Assembly: GCF_003469205.1 (NCBI RefSeq)
Contig: NZ_QSIN01000006.1
Location: forward strand, 65,964-129,963
DNA length: 64,000 nucleotides
Direction of reading: 5' to 3'
From: Collinsella sp. AM33-4BH
GTDB taxonomy: Bacteria > Actinomycetota > Coriobacteriia > Coriobacteriales > Coriobacteriaceae
The notes under the pieces were generated by a model. It did no database searches, was not told the origin of the DNA, and worked only from the letters and a program-made list of their open reading frames with translations. Below are positions 25,527-33,252 of the stretch, in pieces. Each line of letters begins with the position of its first letter. Within the stretch, counting starts at the first letter, position 1. A program made the position numbers and the translations under genes.

Positions 25527-26390
25527 ATGGCATTTAACGTTAACGCGCTCGGATTTGGCGACAACGTCGTCGATCGCTACGAGCATATCCACACCATGTA
25601 TCCCGGCGGCAATGCGGTGAACTTCGCCGTTTATGCCAAGAAATGCGGTGCCGCACGCTCTGCATACATGGGCATTTTTGGCAATGACGCCGCTGCCGAG
25701 CATGTCATTACAAGCCTCGAGGATGAGGGTATCGAGCTTGACAAGTGCGAGCAGATGATTGGCGAGAACGGAGCGGCTCGCGTGACCGTCGTTGACGGTG
25801 ACCGTGTCTTCCTCGGCTCCAACGAGGGCGGTATCCGTGGCGATGCGCGCTATGTTCTCGATCGCTTTGACCTTTCGTACATGAAGCAGTTCGATGTGGT
25901 TCATTCGGGCAACTATTGCTTCACCGAGCGCGAGCTGCCCAAGTTGAAGGCTGCGGGCGTCACGGTCTCTTTTGACTTTTCGGACGACTCCACCGACGAG
26001 TACTACGAGCAGATTGCGCCCTATGTCGATTTTGCTTTCTTTAGTGCGGCGGATGCCGCGAGTGAGGACGAGATTCGCGAGCGTCTGGCATGGGTGAAGG
26101 ATCTGGGTCCGCGTTTTGTGTCGGCTACGGCGGGCGCCGAGGGCTGCATCGCTTACGACGGCGAGCGTTATTACCGCCAGCTGGCTAAACCGGTAACGGA
26201 CATGAAGGACACCATGGGGGCGGGCGACTCGTTCCTCACCTCGTTTTTGATGTGCTATCTCGATTCCGCCAAGCGTGGTGAGGGTGGCGCCGAGGCCATC
26301 GAGCGCGCGCTCGACTTTGCTGCCGGGTTTGCCTCGACCGTGTGCGGCATGGAAGGTTCTTGGGGCCACGGAGCACCAATCGTCGAATAG
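25527..26390 (+). CDS. frlD: PfkB family kinase, FrlD-like (first of two)
   Basis: 287 residues; ATG 25527, 14 nt after the previous gene. Ribokinase fold with FGDNVVDRYEH at the start and the substrate motif YPGGNAVNFAVYAKKCGA; phosphate/anion-hole and catalytic Asp in DTMGAGDSFLTSFL near residue 230. The early PGGNAxNFA block and overall length match fructoselysine 6-kinase FrlD. It would phosphorylate the fructosyl amine so that the SIS deglycase can act on it. A second FrlD-like kinase follows. Confidence 0.8.
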   Translation: MAFNVNALGFGDNVVDRYEHIHTMYPGGNAVNFAVYAKKCGAARSAYMGIFGNDAAAEHVITSLEDEGIELDKCEQMIGENGAARVTVVDGDRVFLGSNEGGIRGDARYVLDRFDLSYMKQFDVVHSGNYCFTERELPKLKAAGVTVSFDFSDDSTDEYYEQIAPYVDFAFFSAADAASEDEIRERLAWVKDLGPRFVSATAGAEGCIAYDGERYYRQLAKPVTDMKDTMGAGDSFLTSFLMCYLDSAKRGEGGAEAIERALDFAAGFASTVCGMEGSWGHGAPIVE

Positions 26391-26460
26391 CTTAAGAAAG
26401 CGTACGGCGGTCTGGCTATGAGGCCTTGGACAGCCGATGCAAAACAATAAGCGAAACGCG

Positions 26461-26495
26461 AAAAGGGGGCTCGCCATGTGGTGGGTCCCCTTTTG
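26461..26495 (+). terminator. Strong hairpin between the two PfkB kinase genes
   Basis: AAAAGGGG (26461-26468) and CCCCTTTT (26487-26494) enclose a further eight or so pairs with some G-U, leaving a tiny loop around ATGT. It lies in the 121-nt gap between the kinases, the largest gap in the operon. It could be a partial terminator or an mRNA-stabilising or processing stem. Confidence 0.6.
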
Positions 26496-26511
26496 AACAT
26501 TGGAGAAGACC

Positions 26512-27312
26512 ATGGGTATTAAAGCGTGTGCGGCTGGTTTTTGCTGTGCGGACGTCTATCAAAACATCGGCGTGTTCTATCCGACTGGTAATGGCATTGA
26601 CTGGGGTATCCATCTTGCACGAATGGGCGTTTCGGTATCCGCCGTGTCGGTTGTCGGCAAGGACGAGTACGGAGACAAGATGAGAGAGGCGCTGGCCGCC
26701 GAGGGGTTTGATATCTCTCATCTGCGGGTGGAGGATGGCGACACCTCGGTGATGCTCATGGCATTGAAAGACGGCGTCGATCGCGTGCATCTCGAGGCAA
26801 TCGATGGCGTAATGGAGACATATCGTCCGAATGAAGATGACCGGGCGTTTATCCTAGAGCATGACATCATTCATACCGACCTGTTTGGCAATTGTTTGGA
26901 CCTCCTGCCCGAGTGGCATGATGCGGGCAAGACGGTGGTTATGGACTTCTCGGTGTTCAGCCAGGATCCCGAATATGCCTGCGAGAATCATTTTCCCTAC
27001 GTTGACTACGCATTTATGTCGTTTGAAGATGACACTCCGGAGCTGCGGGACTGGGTACGTCACGCGCAGGAATTGGGGCCGCGCGTTGCGGTTGCCACGC
27101 TTGGCGAGAAGGGAAGCATTGCCTATGACGGTGAGCGCTTCTATGAGTGCGGGATCGTGCCGGCGGAGAAGGTCGTTAATACCGTGGGTGCCGGCGACTC
27201 GTATATCGCCGGGTTTACCAAGGGCATGATCGATGGCCTTGATATTCCGGCGTGTATGAAGGCGGGCGCTGAGCTGTCGTCCCGAGTGATCGGTTCGTTT
27301 GAGCCGTACTAG
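26512..27312 (+). CDS. PfkB family kinase, FrlD-like (second of two)
   Basis: 266 residues from ATG 26512 (GGAGAAG upstream). It is shorter than the first kinase and clearly divergent from it: the substrate block is YPTGNGIDWGIHLARMGV instead of PGGNAxNFA. VNTVGAGDSYIAGF retains the catalytic Asp and anion hole, and VATLGEKGSIAYDGERFYE the ATP lid region. The changed glycine-rich substrate motif suggests a different sugar or fructosyl substrate from the first kinase. Its position inside the operon makes it part of the same pathway. Confidence 0.75.
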   Translation: MGIKACAAGFCCADVYQNIGVFYPTGNGIDWGIHLARMGVSVSAVSVVGKDEYGDKMREALAAEGFDISHLRVEDGDTSVMLMALKDGVDRVHLEAIDGVMETYRPNEDDRAFILEHDIIHTDLFGNCLDLLPEWHDAGKTVVMDFSVFSQDPEYACENHFPYVDYAFMSFEDDTPELRDWVRHAQELGPRVAVATLGEKGSIAYDGERFYECGIVPAEKVVNTVGAGDSYIAGFTKGMIDGLDIPACMKAGAELSSRVIGSFEPY

Positions 27313-27339
27313 GGTCAAATGCCTGGAAAGGAGTACGAA

Positions 27340-28200
27340 ATGGTTATCGACATGTTGGTCCATCCTATGCTCTACGGCGAGATCTGTACGCCGGGTGATG
27401 AGCCTGATGGATTCGGTTTTTGGTCACGAGAATTTGGTATGGGGCATATGGGCCCCATGGATTGGGATGAGCTTCAAGTCGAGATGGACGTCTGCGATGT
27501 GCAGAAGAGCGTGCTCATGCCGCTCGATGTAACCACGGCATGCGGAGGGCACTTTGGCACCAATGACCAGATTGCCATGCTGGTTGCCGCACATCCCGAT
27601 CGTCTGTGGGGATTTGCGAGCGTAGACCCGCAGGTGAGCGGTGCCGCAGACGAATTGGAGCGCGCCTTTACCGAGTTGGGGGCAAAGGGGCTTTGCCTGC
27701 ATCCTGCAAAGCAGGGTTTTGCCCCCGATGATGCTGTGGCCGAGCCGCTTTACGAACTGTGCGAGCGCTATAACAAGCCGGTGGTTTTCCATGCCGGTAT
27801 GTCTTGGGAGCCGGGCGCAGAGCTCTCGCGCAGTAACCCGCTTGCATTTGAGCACACAATCGCAACGCATCCAAATGTGCGTTTTAGTTTGACCCATTTT
27901 GGCTGGCCCTGGGTGCGCGAGACCGTGGCGATGCTGCTCAAGTATCCCAACTGCTACGCGGGCACCTCTATCACTTACATCGATTCGCCCGAGGAGATGA
28001 TGCAGCGTCTTTTCACGGTCGATATGGGGCCGCTGTGGTATGAGCGCGCGCTATCGCACCAAGTGATGTTCGCCAGCAATACGCCGCGCTTCCGTGCATT
28101 CAAACTCAAGCGGGCGCTCGATACCGTGCCCATGCGCGATGATGCGCGAGAAAGGCTCTACTGGGGTAATGCCCTGCGTTTTCTTGAAGGGGATGAGTGA
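27340..28200 (+). CDS. Amidohydrolase family protein (Amidohydro_2 type)
   Basis: 286 residues from ATG 27340 with AAAGGAG 7 nt upstream. TIM-barrel hydrolase of the ACMS-decarboxylase/Amidohydro_2 type: LWGFASVDPQ, GAKGLCLHPAKQGF, YNKPVVFHAGMSW (metal-ligand His), NVRFSLTHFGWPWVRETV (second His), FASNTPRFR in place of the usual G(S/T)DxP(F/W) and YWGNALRFL at the end. The N-terminal HxH is not evident (IDMLVHP) and the late metal Asp of GSD/GTD is Asn, so metal binding and catalysis may differ from classical members. The substrate is unknown. Confidence 0.7.
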   Translation: MVIDMLVHPMLYGEICTPGDEPDGFGFWSREFGMGHMGPMDWDELQVEMDVCDVQKSVLMPLDVTTACGGHFGTNDQIAMLVAAHPDRLWGFASVDPQVSGAADELERAFTELGAKGLCLHPAKQGFAPDDAVAEPLYELCERYNKPVVFHAGMSWEPGAELSRSNPLAFEHTIATHPNVRFSLTHFGWPWVRETVAMLLKYPNCYAGTSITYIDSPEEMMQRLFTVDMGPLWYERALSHQVMFASNTPRFRAFKLKRALDTVPMRDDARERLYWGNALRFLEGDE

Positions 28201-28202
28201 AC

Positions 28203-28631
28203 ATGGTGACGCTCGAGACATTGAGCTATCTATCGACTGCTCCGGACCAGTTCATCGATATTACCGAGGACGTGCACGCTGCCATCGAACGCAGCTCGGT
28301 GACCAATGGCTTGGCGGCGATTATTTTGTCGCATACGACCTGCGGAATCGTGGTAAACGAGGGGCTGCCCTGCGTGGAGACGGATCTTATGGAGACGCTT
28401 GATCGCATCGCCCCACTCGATGCCCCCTATGCGCATGCACACTTCCTGCCGAGCTATGGAGCCACCGGTAACAACTCCTGTGGGCATATCAAGAGCATGA
28501 TTTGTGGAAACAGTTGCTTCTTTCCCGTCCAAGATGGCCACATCGTGTGCGGAAGTGCCCAGAACATCTATCTTGCGGAGTTTGACGGTCCGCAGAAGCG
28601 AAAAGTGTACGTCGAGGTGCTGGGGGAGTAA
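28203..28631 (+). CDS. YjbQ/UPF0047 family protein
   Basis: 142 residues; ATG 28203, 2 nt after the previous stop. Small all-beta trimeric family, sometimes described as secondary thiamine-phosphate synthase. It shows IILSHTTCGIVVNEGLP with the family His, YAHAHFLPSYGATGNNSCGHIKS (split) containing the HAH block with a short insertion, and IYLAEFDGPQKRKVYVEVLG at the C-terminus. Its presence in a sugar operon suggests a role other than thiamine synthesis, perhaps hydrolysis or binding of a phosphorylated intermediate. The true function of the family is unsettled. Confidence 0.75.
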   Translation: MVTLETLSYLSTAPDQFIDITEDVHAAIERSSVTNGLAAIILSHTTCGIVVNEGLPCVETDLMETLDRIAPLDAPYAHAHFLPSYGATGNNSCGHIKSMICGNSCFFPVQDGHIVCGSAQNIYLAEFDGPQKRKVYVEVLGE

Positions 28632-28664
28632 CGTCCCTGCAATAACCCTATGAAGGAGCACGTT

Positions 28665-29474
28665 ATGTCGTTTCTAACTTCGATGTTCAAGAACGAAAAG
28701 CCGGTTATCGGAATGCTGCACCTGCGTCCTCTGCCGGGCGATCCGCTGTATTACCCGGGCGGAAGCGTATCGCAGGTCGTGGAAGCCGCCAAGCGCGATC
28801 TCGAGGCGTTGCAGCAGGGCGGTGTCGATGGCATTTTGATTACCAATGAGCTCTCGATGCCCTATGAGCAGCATGTTTCTCCCTCAACCCTTGCATCGAT
28901 GGGCTATGTAATCGGGGCTCTGTCCCATGATCTGTCGACTCCTTGGGGAGCTGAGGCAATTTACGATGGTGATGCCACAATCGAGCTGTGCGCTGCCGTC
29001 GACGCGCAGTTCACGCGCTGCAATTTTTGCGGTGCCTGGGCCGGTGATCTCGGGCTGATTAACCGAGATTTCGCTCACACCATGCGTCGCAAGGCGGCGC
29101 TGCGCTTGGACGACCTCAAGCTTTTTCACTTCATCACGAGCGAGGGCGAGGTTTATCTCAACGACCGCACGACCGCGGACATTGCCGATTCACTTCTCTT
29201 TAATTGCCTACCGGATGCGATAGTCATCGGCGGTTCGGCTGCCGGTCGTGGCGCTTCGGGCGAGCTTGCCGACGAGGTCCGCGAGCGTGTTGGCGAAGTG
29301 CCCGTGGTATGTGGCACCGGTTGTCGCGAAAATACCGTGGCTGACGTATTTGCTCACTACGATGGCGCGTTTGTCGGCACGTGCTTAAAGCGCGACGGAA
29401 AGCTGGATGCCCCGGTTGATGTTGAGCGGGTGGTTCGTTTTATGGCTGCCGCTCGTACGGCGCGAGGGGAGTAG
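28665..29474 (+). CDS. BtpA/SgcQ family TIM-barrel protein
   Basis: 269 residues. ATG 28665 is chosen because AAGGAG at 28653-28658 lies upstream of it but inside the longer frame. Motifs PVIGMLHLRPLPGDPLY, GVDGILITNELSMPY, CGAWAGDLGLINRDF and VIGGSAAGRGASGEL define the BtpA family. That family includes SgcQ of the E. coli sgc cluster and cyanobacterial BtpA (needed for photosystem I stability). The enzymatic activity is not firmly known; the barrel resembles phosphate-binding aldolases or nucleosidases. Operon context suggests processing of a phosphorylated sugar derivative. Confidence 0.75.
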   Translation: MSFLTSMFKNEKPVIGMLHLRPLPGDPLYYPGGSVSQVVEAAKRDLEALQQGGVDGILITNELSMPYEQHVSPSTLASMGYVIGALSHDLSTPWGAEAIYDGDATIELCAAVDAQFTRCNFCGAWAGDLGLINRDFAHTMRRKAALRLDDLKLFHFITSEGEVYLNDRTTADIADSLLFNCLPDAIVIGGSAAGRGASGELADEVRERVGEVPVVCGTGCRENTVADVFAHYDGAFVGTCLKRDGKLDAPVDVERVVRFMAAARTARGE

Positions 29475-29480
29475 GCACCT

Positions 29481-30998
29481 ATGGCGCTCTATCTGGGTAT
29501 TGATATTGGGACAAGCGCCTCTAAAGGCGTTTTAATCGATGATCGATGCAACATCGTTTGCCAAGCCTCTTGTGGACATGAGACGGACAACCCGTGTGAT
29601 GGATGGTACCAGCATGATGCTGAGGCAGTTTGGTGGGGCGATTTTTGCCGCTTGTCGCGCGAGCTGGTGATGCGATCGGGGGTTAACGCGGCGCAGATCG
29701 GATGCGTGGGCCTTTCCGCATTGGGTTGCGACTGTGTGCCGGTCGATACCGAGTGCAACGCGCTGGCGCCCGCGATTTTGTATGGAGTCGATGCACGTTC
29801 GAAGCCGCAGATTGACGAGCTCCTTTCCGAATATGGGTCAGGTCGCGCACGCGAACTTTTCGGGCACGATCCCTGCTCATCAGATATTGCTCCCAAGATC
29901 TTATGGTTTAAGGAGAATATGCCCGAGGTGCACGAACGTGCCGCGAAGTTCCTGACGGCATCATCGTTTCTATGCGCAAAGTTGACGGGGCGTTTTACGG
30001 TGGACCGTTACTTGGCGGAGGATTTTCTTCCCCTATACGACCGCTACACTTGGAGGGTTGATGCTCGGGAATGTGCTCGTTTCTGCCGGCCTGACCAGAT
30101 GACGGAGGTAATGTCGGCTACCGATATTGCCGGGGTGATTACGCAGCGCGCGGCTGAGGCGACAGGGCTCGCGGCAGGGACACCTGTCTTAGTGGGAACG
30201 GGCGACTCTGGTGCCGAGGCCATTTCGACGGGTGTATTTCGTCCCGGCGATATGATGGTTCAGTTGGGGAGCACGGCGTATTTCATCTACCTAGCTGATC
30301 ATATGGTCGATGATGCCCGCCTGTGGCCAGGGACGTTTATCATTCCCGGAACTTACGGGATCTGTGCGGGGACCAATACGGCGGGTGCACTCACATCGTG
30401 GCTGCGCCAAGAGCTGTATCGCGACGCCGTGGAGGCCGAGGGCCACGGTGGCCCCGATGCATATTCGGTCATGGCGCATGATGCCGCCGATGTGGCGCCG
30501 GGTGCCGATGGGCTCCTGTGCCTGCCGTACTTTGCGGGGGAGCGTACTCCGCTCAACGATCCCGAGGCACGTGGCGTCTTCTTTGGCCTGACCGGAAGGC
30601 ATACGCGAGCCCATATGGTTCGCGCCGCCTTGGAAGGCGTCGCGTATACCGTTGCATCCCATGTCGACATTATCGAGCGAGAGCATGGACTGCCAATTGG
30701 GCGCATTATGCTTGTCGGAGGTGGAACCAAGAATCCAGTTTGGATGCAGGCTATCGCCGACGTATGCGGGCGCGAGGTCTCGGTTGCCAAGGTTACGGTG
30801 GGCGCATGCTTCGGTGATGCCATCATGGCAGCTCTCGCAGGTGGCGCCTATGCATCATGGGATGAACTCGCCCAAGTCCTTGGCGTTGCACAAACAATCG
30901 TGCCCGATATGGCTGCCCACGAGCTATATGCGTCGCGTCGTCATATCTTTGACGAATTGTATGCACGCAACCGTGATCTCATGCACGAATTGGTGTAA
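29481..30998 (+). CDS. FGGY family carbohydrate kinase, xylulokinase-like
   Basis: 505 residues; ATG 29481, 6 nt after the BtpA stop. Actin-fold sugar kinase: LYLGIDIGTSASKGVLID (phosphate 1), GCDCVPVDTECNALAPAILYGVDAR with the family's sugar-side residues, VLVGTGDSGAEAISTG with the catalytic Asp, GLLCLPYFAGERTPLNDPEARG and IMLVGGGTKNPVWMQAIADV (adenosine motif). It is closest in layout to XylB. It would phosphorylate a ketose or polyol, so the operon contains three sugar kinases of two families. Last gene of the operon. Confidence 0.85.
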   Translation: MALYLGIDIGTSASKGVLIDDRCNIVCQASCGHETDNPCDGWYQHDAEAVWWGDFCRLSRELVMRSGVNAAQIGCVGLSALGCDCVPVDTECNALAPAILYGVDARSKPQIDELLSEYGSGRARELFGHDPCSSDIAPKILWFKENMPEVHERAAKFLTASSFLCAKLTGRFTVDRYLAEDFLPLYDRYTWRVDARECARFCRPDQMTEVMSATDIAGVITQRAAEATGLAAGTPVLVGTGDSGAEAISTGVFRPGDMMVQLGSTAYFIYLADHMVDDARLWPGTFIIPGTYGICAGTNTAGALTSWLRQELYRDAVEAEGHGGPDAYSVMAHDAADVAPGADGLLCLPYFAGERTPLNDPEARGVFFGLTGRHTRAHMVRAALEGVAYTVASHVDIIEREHGLPIGRIMLVGGGTKNPVWMQAIADVCGREVSVAKVTVGACFGDAIMAALAGGAYASWDELAQVLGVAQTIVPDMAAHELYASRRHIFDELYARNRDLMHELV

Positions 30999-31027
30999 TG
31001 CTGCCGAATTGTACTGCCTTCCAAAAT

Positions 31028-31070
31028 AGGGACTGCGTTGTGCGATTCGCATGTCCCTTGGCATTTTTGC
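31028..31070 (+). terminator. Terminator of the catabolic operon
   Basis: AGGGAC.GCG and CGC..GTCCCT form a stem with a loop of about 9 nt, with TTTTT a few bases further on. The convergent tatD gene ends 22 nt beyond the stem. Confidence 0.55.
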
Positions 31071-31079
31071 CCACAGTGG

Positions 31080-31862
31080 TTAGCGAAGGTCAAAAACAGA
31101 GTGCGCATTTGCTAAAACTACCGACTCGATGCGCTTTGCGTCACAGTTTTTGAGTGAGGCAATGCGCATCGAGGTCCTTGCGAGCGATTTGATGAGCGAC
31201 TGCGCGCTTGTTTCTGTGTTTGGCTCGGCCGGCGCATCGGTCTCGAGCAGTAGACGGTCGAGTGGAATCTGTCGTGCGTATTCGCGTCCTCGTTTGGACG
31301 CGAGCATGCGTTCGTTGACGGAAAAATAACAGCCCGCATTACGCGCGCGGGCGAGTTCGTCCGAAGTACCGCTAAACCAGTGGAAGATGATAACGGGGGA
31401 GTCGGAGTTTGGGATGAGTGGTCCATGCGATTCGAGGACGTTCAGTACGGTTCCTGCCGAACGAACAGCGTGAATTGATATCACGCGCCCGGCAAGAGGG
31501 TGCTGCGCGAGTGCATCGCAGAGCCGGTCAAATGCCTGTGCTTGTAGCGGCTCGCTTCCGGCAAAACGAGCGGAAAAGTCGAGCCCGACCTCGCCGATAT
31601 AGCGCTCTTGGGCAGCAACTTCGCAAAGCAGATTGATTTCAGCGTTGCCACATCGTCCGTCGGCGAGCCACCAGGGATGGAGGCCGATGCCGGCAAAGAT
31701 ATTTGAACGGCCGCAGGCGCGCTTCTTGGCGCGTGCAAAGTCGTGCGGATCGACGCCGCAGTCAAATAGAATCAGGCCCAGCGCCGTTGCCTCATCGGCA
31801 ACGGCGTCCGGGTGAGCCATTAGATCAAGATGGCAGTGTGCATCAAATAACCGGGGCTCCAT
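31080..31862 (-). CDS. TatD family metal-dependent hydrolase
   Basis: 260 residues; ATG 31862. TatD-type TIM-barrel DNase or deacylase with FDAHCHLDLM (first metal His pair), IGLHPWWL, YIGEVGLDFS (metal Glu), ISIHAVRSAG, HWFSGTSDELARA (metal His) and LLLETDAPAEP (metal Asp). RNA/DNA quality-control and D-Tyr-tRNA deacylation activities are reported for the family. It is downstream of tcdA by 14 nt and probably co-transcribed with it. Confidence 0.9.
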   Translation of the reverse strand: MEPRLFDAHCHLDLMAHPDAVADEATALGLILFDCGVDPHDFARAKKRACGRSNIFAGIGLHPWWLADGRCGNAEINLLCEVAAQERYIGEVGLDFSARFAGSEPLQAQAFDRLCDALAQHPLAGRVISIHAVRSAGTVLNVLESHGPLIPNSDSPVIIFHWFSGTSDELARARNAGCYFSVNERMLASKRGREYARQIPLDRLLLETDAPAEPNTETSAQSLIKSLARTSMRIASLKNCDAKRIESVVLANAHSVFDLR

Positions 31863-31876
31863 CTCGGCGCGCTCCG

Positions 31877-32674
31877 CTAGTCTAGGCGCTGGCCATCGGC
31901 GCGCACGCGCTCGGTGCCGCGGCCACTGATCTGACGGATAACCTCGCCGGCGATCATCTGGCCCATGATGGGCGGCATAAAACTGGCAGTTCCCAGCTCG
32001 GTGCGCTCGTGGATGTTGAAAGGATCGCGGGGCTGTGTCTTAACCGATTCCTCGCAGCTAAACAGTACGTGTAGGCTCTTGATTCCGCGCTTCTTACATT
32101 CTTTGCGCATAATGCGGCTCATGGGGTCACGTACCGTATCGAAGATGTCGGCAAAGCGGAGGCACTCGGGATGGAGTTTGTTGGCCCCGCCCATGGAGCT
32201 AACCAAACGGATGTCATGGTCCTGAGCATATTTGGCAATGGTGAGCTTGGCCGAGATGGTGTCGATGGCGTCGACGACGTAGTCTAGCTTGCCACCCGTC
32301 TGCTCAGAAACGCTCGCGAAGAACTCGTCGATGTTGTCGCTCAGCAGGTATTCGGTGCGCTTGATAACGCTGGCGGCGGGATTGATGTCGTGGATCATGG
32401 CTTCCATCACGTCAACCTTGCGCTTGCCGACGGTGCTGTGAAAGGCGATGGCCTGTCGATTGATGTTGCTGGGCGCGACGATATCCTTGTCCAGAATCAC
32501 AAAATGACCGATGCCGCCGCGGACAAGTGCCTCGCAGCAGTTAGAGCCCACGCCTCCGCAGCCGAGCACCAGCACCGTGGCGTTGGCGAGTCTATCGAGT
32601 GCCTCACGGCCCATGATGATCTCGAGTTTGGTGTCGCGTGTCTCGACGGGAGCTGCGGCTGCGGTTTCGGTCAT
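31877..32674 (-). CDS. tcdA: tRNA threonylcarbamoyladenosine dehydratase
   Basis: 265 residues; ATG 32674. E1-like/ThiF superfamily: NATVLVLGCGGVGSNCCEAL (ATP-binding GxGGxG), DKDIVAPSNINRQ with the essential Arg, DYVVDAIDTISAKL and VSSMGGANKLHPECL, all matching TcdA/YgdL. It cyclises t6A37 of tRNAs to ct6A using ATP. The C-terminal GTASFMPPIMGQMIAGEVIR membrane-like helix is also typical. No sulfur-carrier partner is adjacent, which favours TcdA over ThiF or MoeB. Confidence 0.9.
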   Translation of the reverse strand: MTETAAAAPVETRDTKLEIIMGREALDRLANATVLVLGCGGVGSNCCEALVRGGIGHFVILDKDIVAPSNINRQAIAFHSTVGKRKVDVMEAMIHDINPAASVIKRTEYLLSDNIDEFFASVSEQTGGKLDYVVDAIDTISAKLTIAKYAQDHDIRLVSSMGGANKLHPECLRFADIFDTVRDPMSRIMRKECKKRGIKSLHVLFSCEESVKTQPRDPFNIHERTELGTASFMPPIMGQMIAGEVIRQISGRGTERVRADGQRLD

Positions 32675-32796
32675 AGATGTCCTCCGATGGGGAAGCGGAT
32701 CGTGTTTGGGCTATCGCCATTATAGGGATTATCACGATTCCATTTGAGCCCTAGGGGCTTGTTGAAATGAGATCGGGATTCGCATAAGATGAAGCA

Positions 32797-32895
32797 GATG
32801 GCACCCGTTGCCGCGGGTTAGCCAACTCCGAAACACGTTTATGGCGTGAGAAGTGGCCGTCTTCGCATTACGCGGGGGCGGCTATTTTTTTGAGT
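32797..32895 (+). ncRNA. Candidate small RNA with its own promoter and terminator
   Basis: A good sigma-70-type promoter (TTGAAA 32762-32767, 17 nt, TAAGAT 32785-32790) is followed about 70 nt later by an 11-bp stem, GCCGTCTTCGC pairing with GCGGGGGCGGC around ATTAC. The stem ends in TATTTTTTT at 32884-32891. Between them ACCCG..CGGGT could form a 5-bp stem. No open reading frame with a ribosome binding site is evident. It does not carry SRP RNA, tmRNA or riboswitch signatures I know. It accounts for most of the 299-nt gap between tcdA and sdpR. Confidence 0.5.
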
Positions 32896-32909
32896 ACAAG
32901 ATTAGACAG

Positions 32910-32939
32910 TTAGACAAACATCTAAATATCGAGTATAGT
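32910..32939 (+). promoter_or_regulatory. Promoter and operator of the sdpRI-like operon
   Basis: TTAGAC (32910-32915) and TATAGT (32934-32939) are 18 nt apart. The dyad TTAGACAAACATCTAA (32910-32925) overlaps the -35 element and is preceded by another TTAGAC. This layout suits autorepression by the ArsR-type regulator. Confidence 0.5.
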
Positions 32940-32973
32940 GTGCGCGTCATGAGAGATGATGAGAGGAGGTCTT

Positions 32974-33252
32974 ATGCCGGGAGAGGGTTTTAAGGCGCTT
33001 GCCGATCCAACGCGACGGCGCATTTTGGAGTTGCTGCGCGAGGGCAATTGTACGGCCGGGGAGCTTGCCGAGCATTTTGACATCAGCAAGCCGTCATTGA
33101 GCCATCATTTGGCGACGCTCAAAAACGCCGGGCTGGTGACCGACGAGCGCCATGGCCAAAACATCGTTTACAGCTTAAACACCACCGTCATGCAGGACTT
33201 GATTGGCTGGTTTATGGGCTTTACAGACACTGAAGGTGATGAGGATGAATAA
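32974..33252 (+). CDS. ArsR/SdpR family transcriptional repressor
   Basis: 92 residues from ATG 32974 (GAGGAGG upstream). Winged helix with FKALADPTRRRILELLREGNC and the recognition region GELAEHFDISKPSLSHHLATLKNAGLV. It lacks metal-binding cysteines, which places it with SdpR-like autorepressors rather than metal sensors. Its stop overlaps the start of the SdpI-like membrane protein gene by 8 nt, the same arrangement as Bacillus sdpR-sdpI, though there is no sdpC toxin gene here. Confidence 0.9.
   Translation: MPGEGFKALADPTRRRILELLREGNCTAGELAEHFDISKPSLSHHLATLKNAGLVTDERHGQNIVYSLNTTVMQDLIGWFMGFTDTEGDEDE

Noticed and set aside
32762..32895. SRP RNA, tmRNA or a metabolite riboswitch at this place
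   Set aside because: None of the known signature sequences (for example the SRP GGAAG/AGCAG loops) is present, and the following operon has a separate promoter after the terminator.
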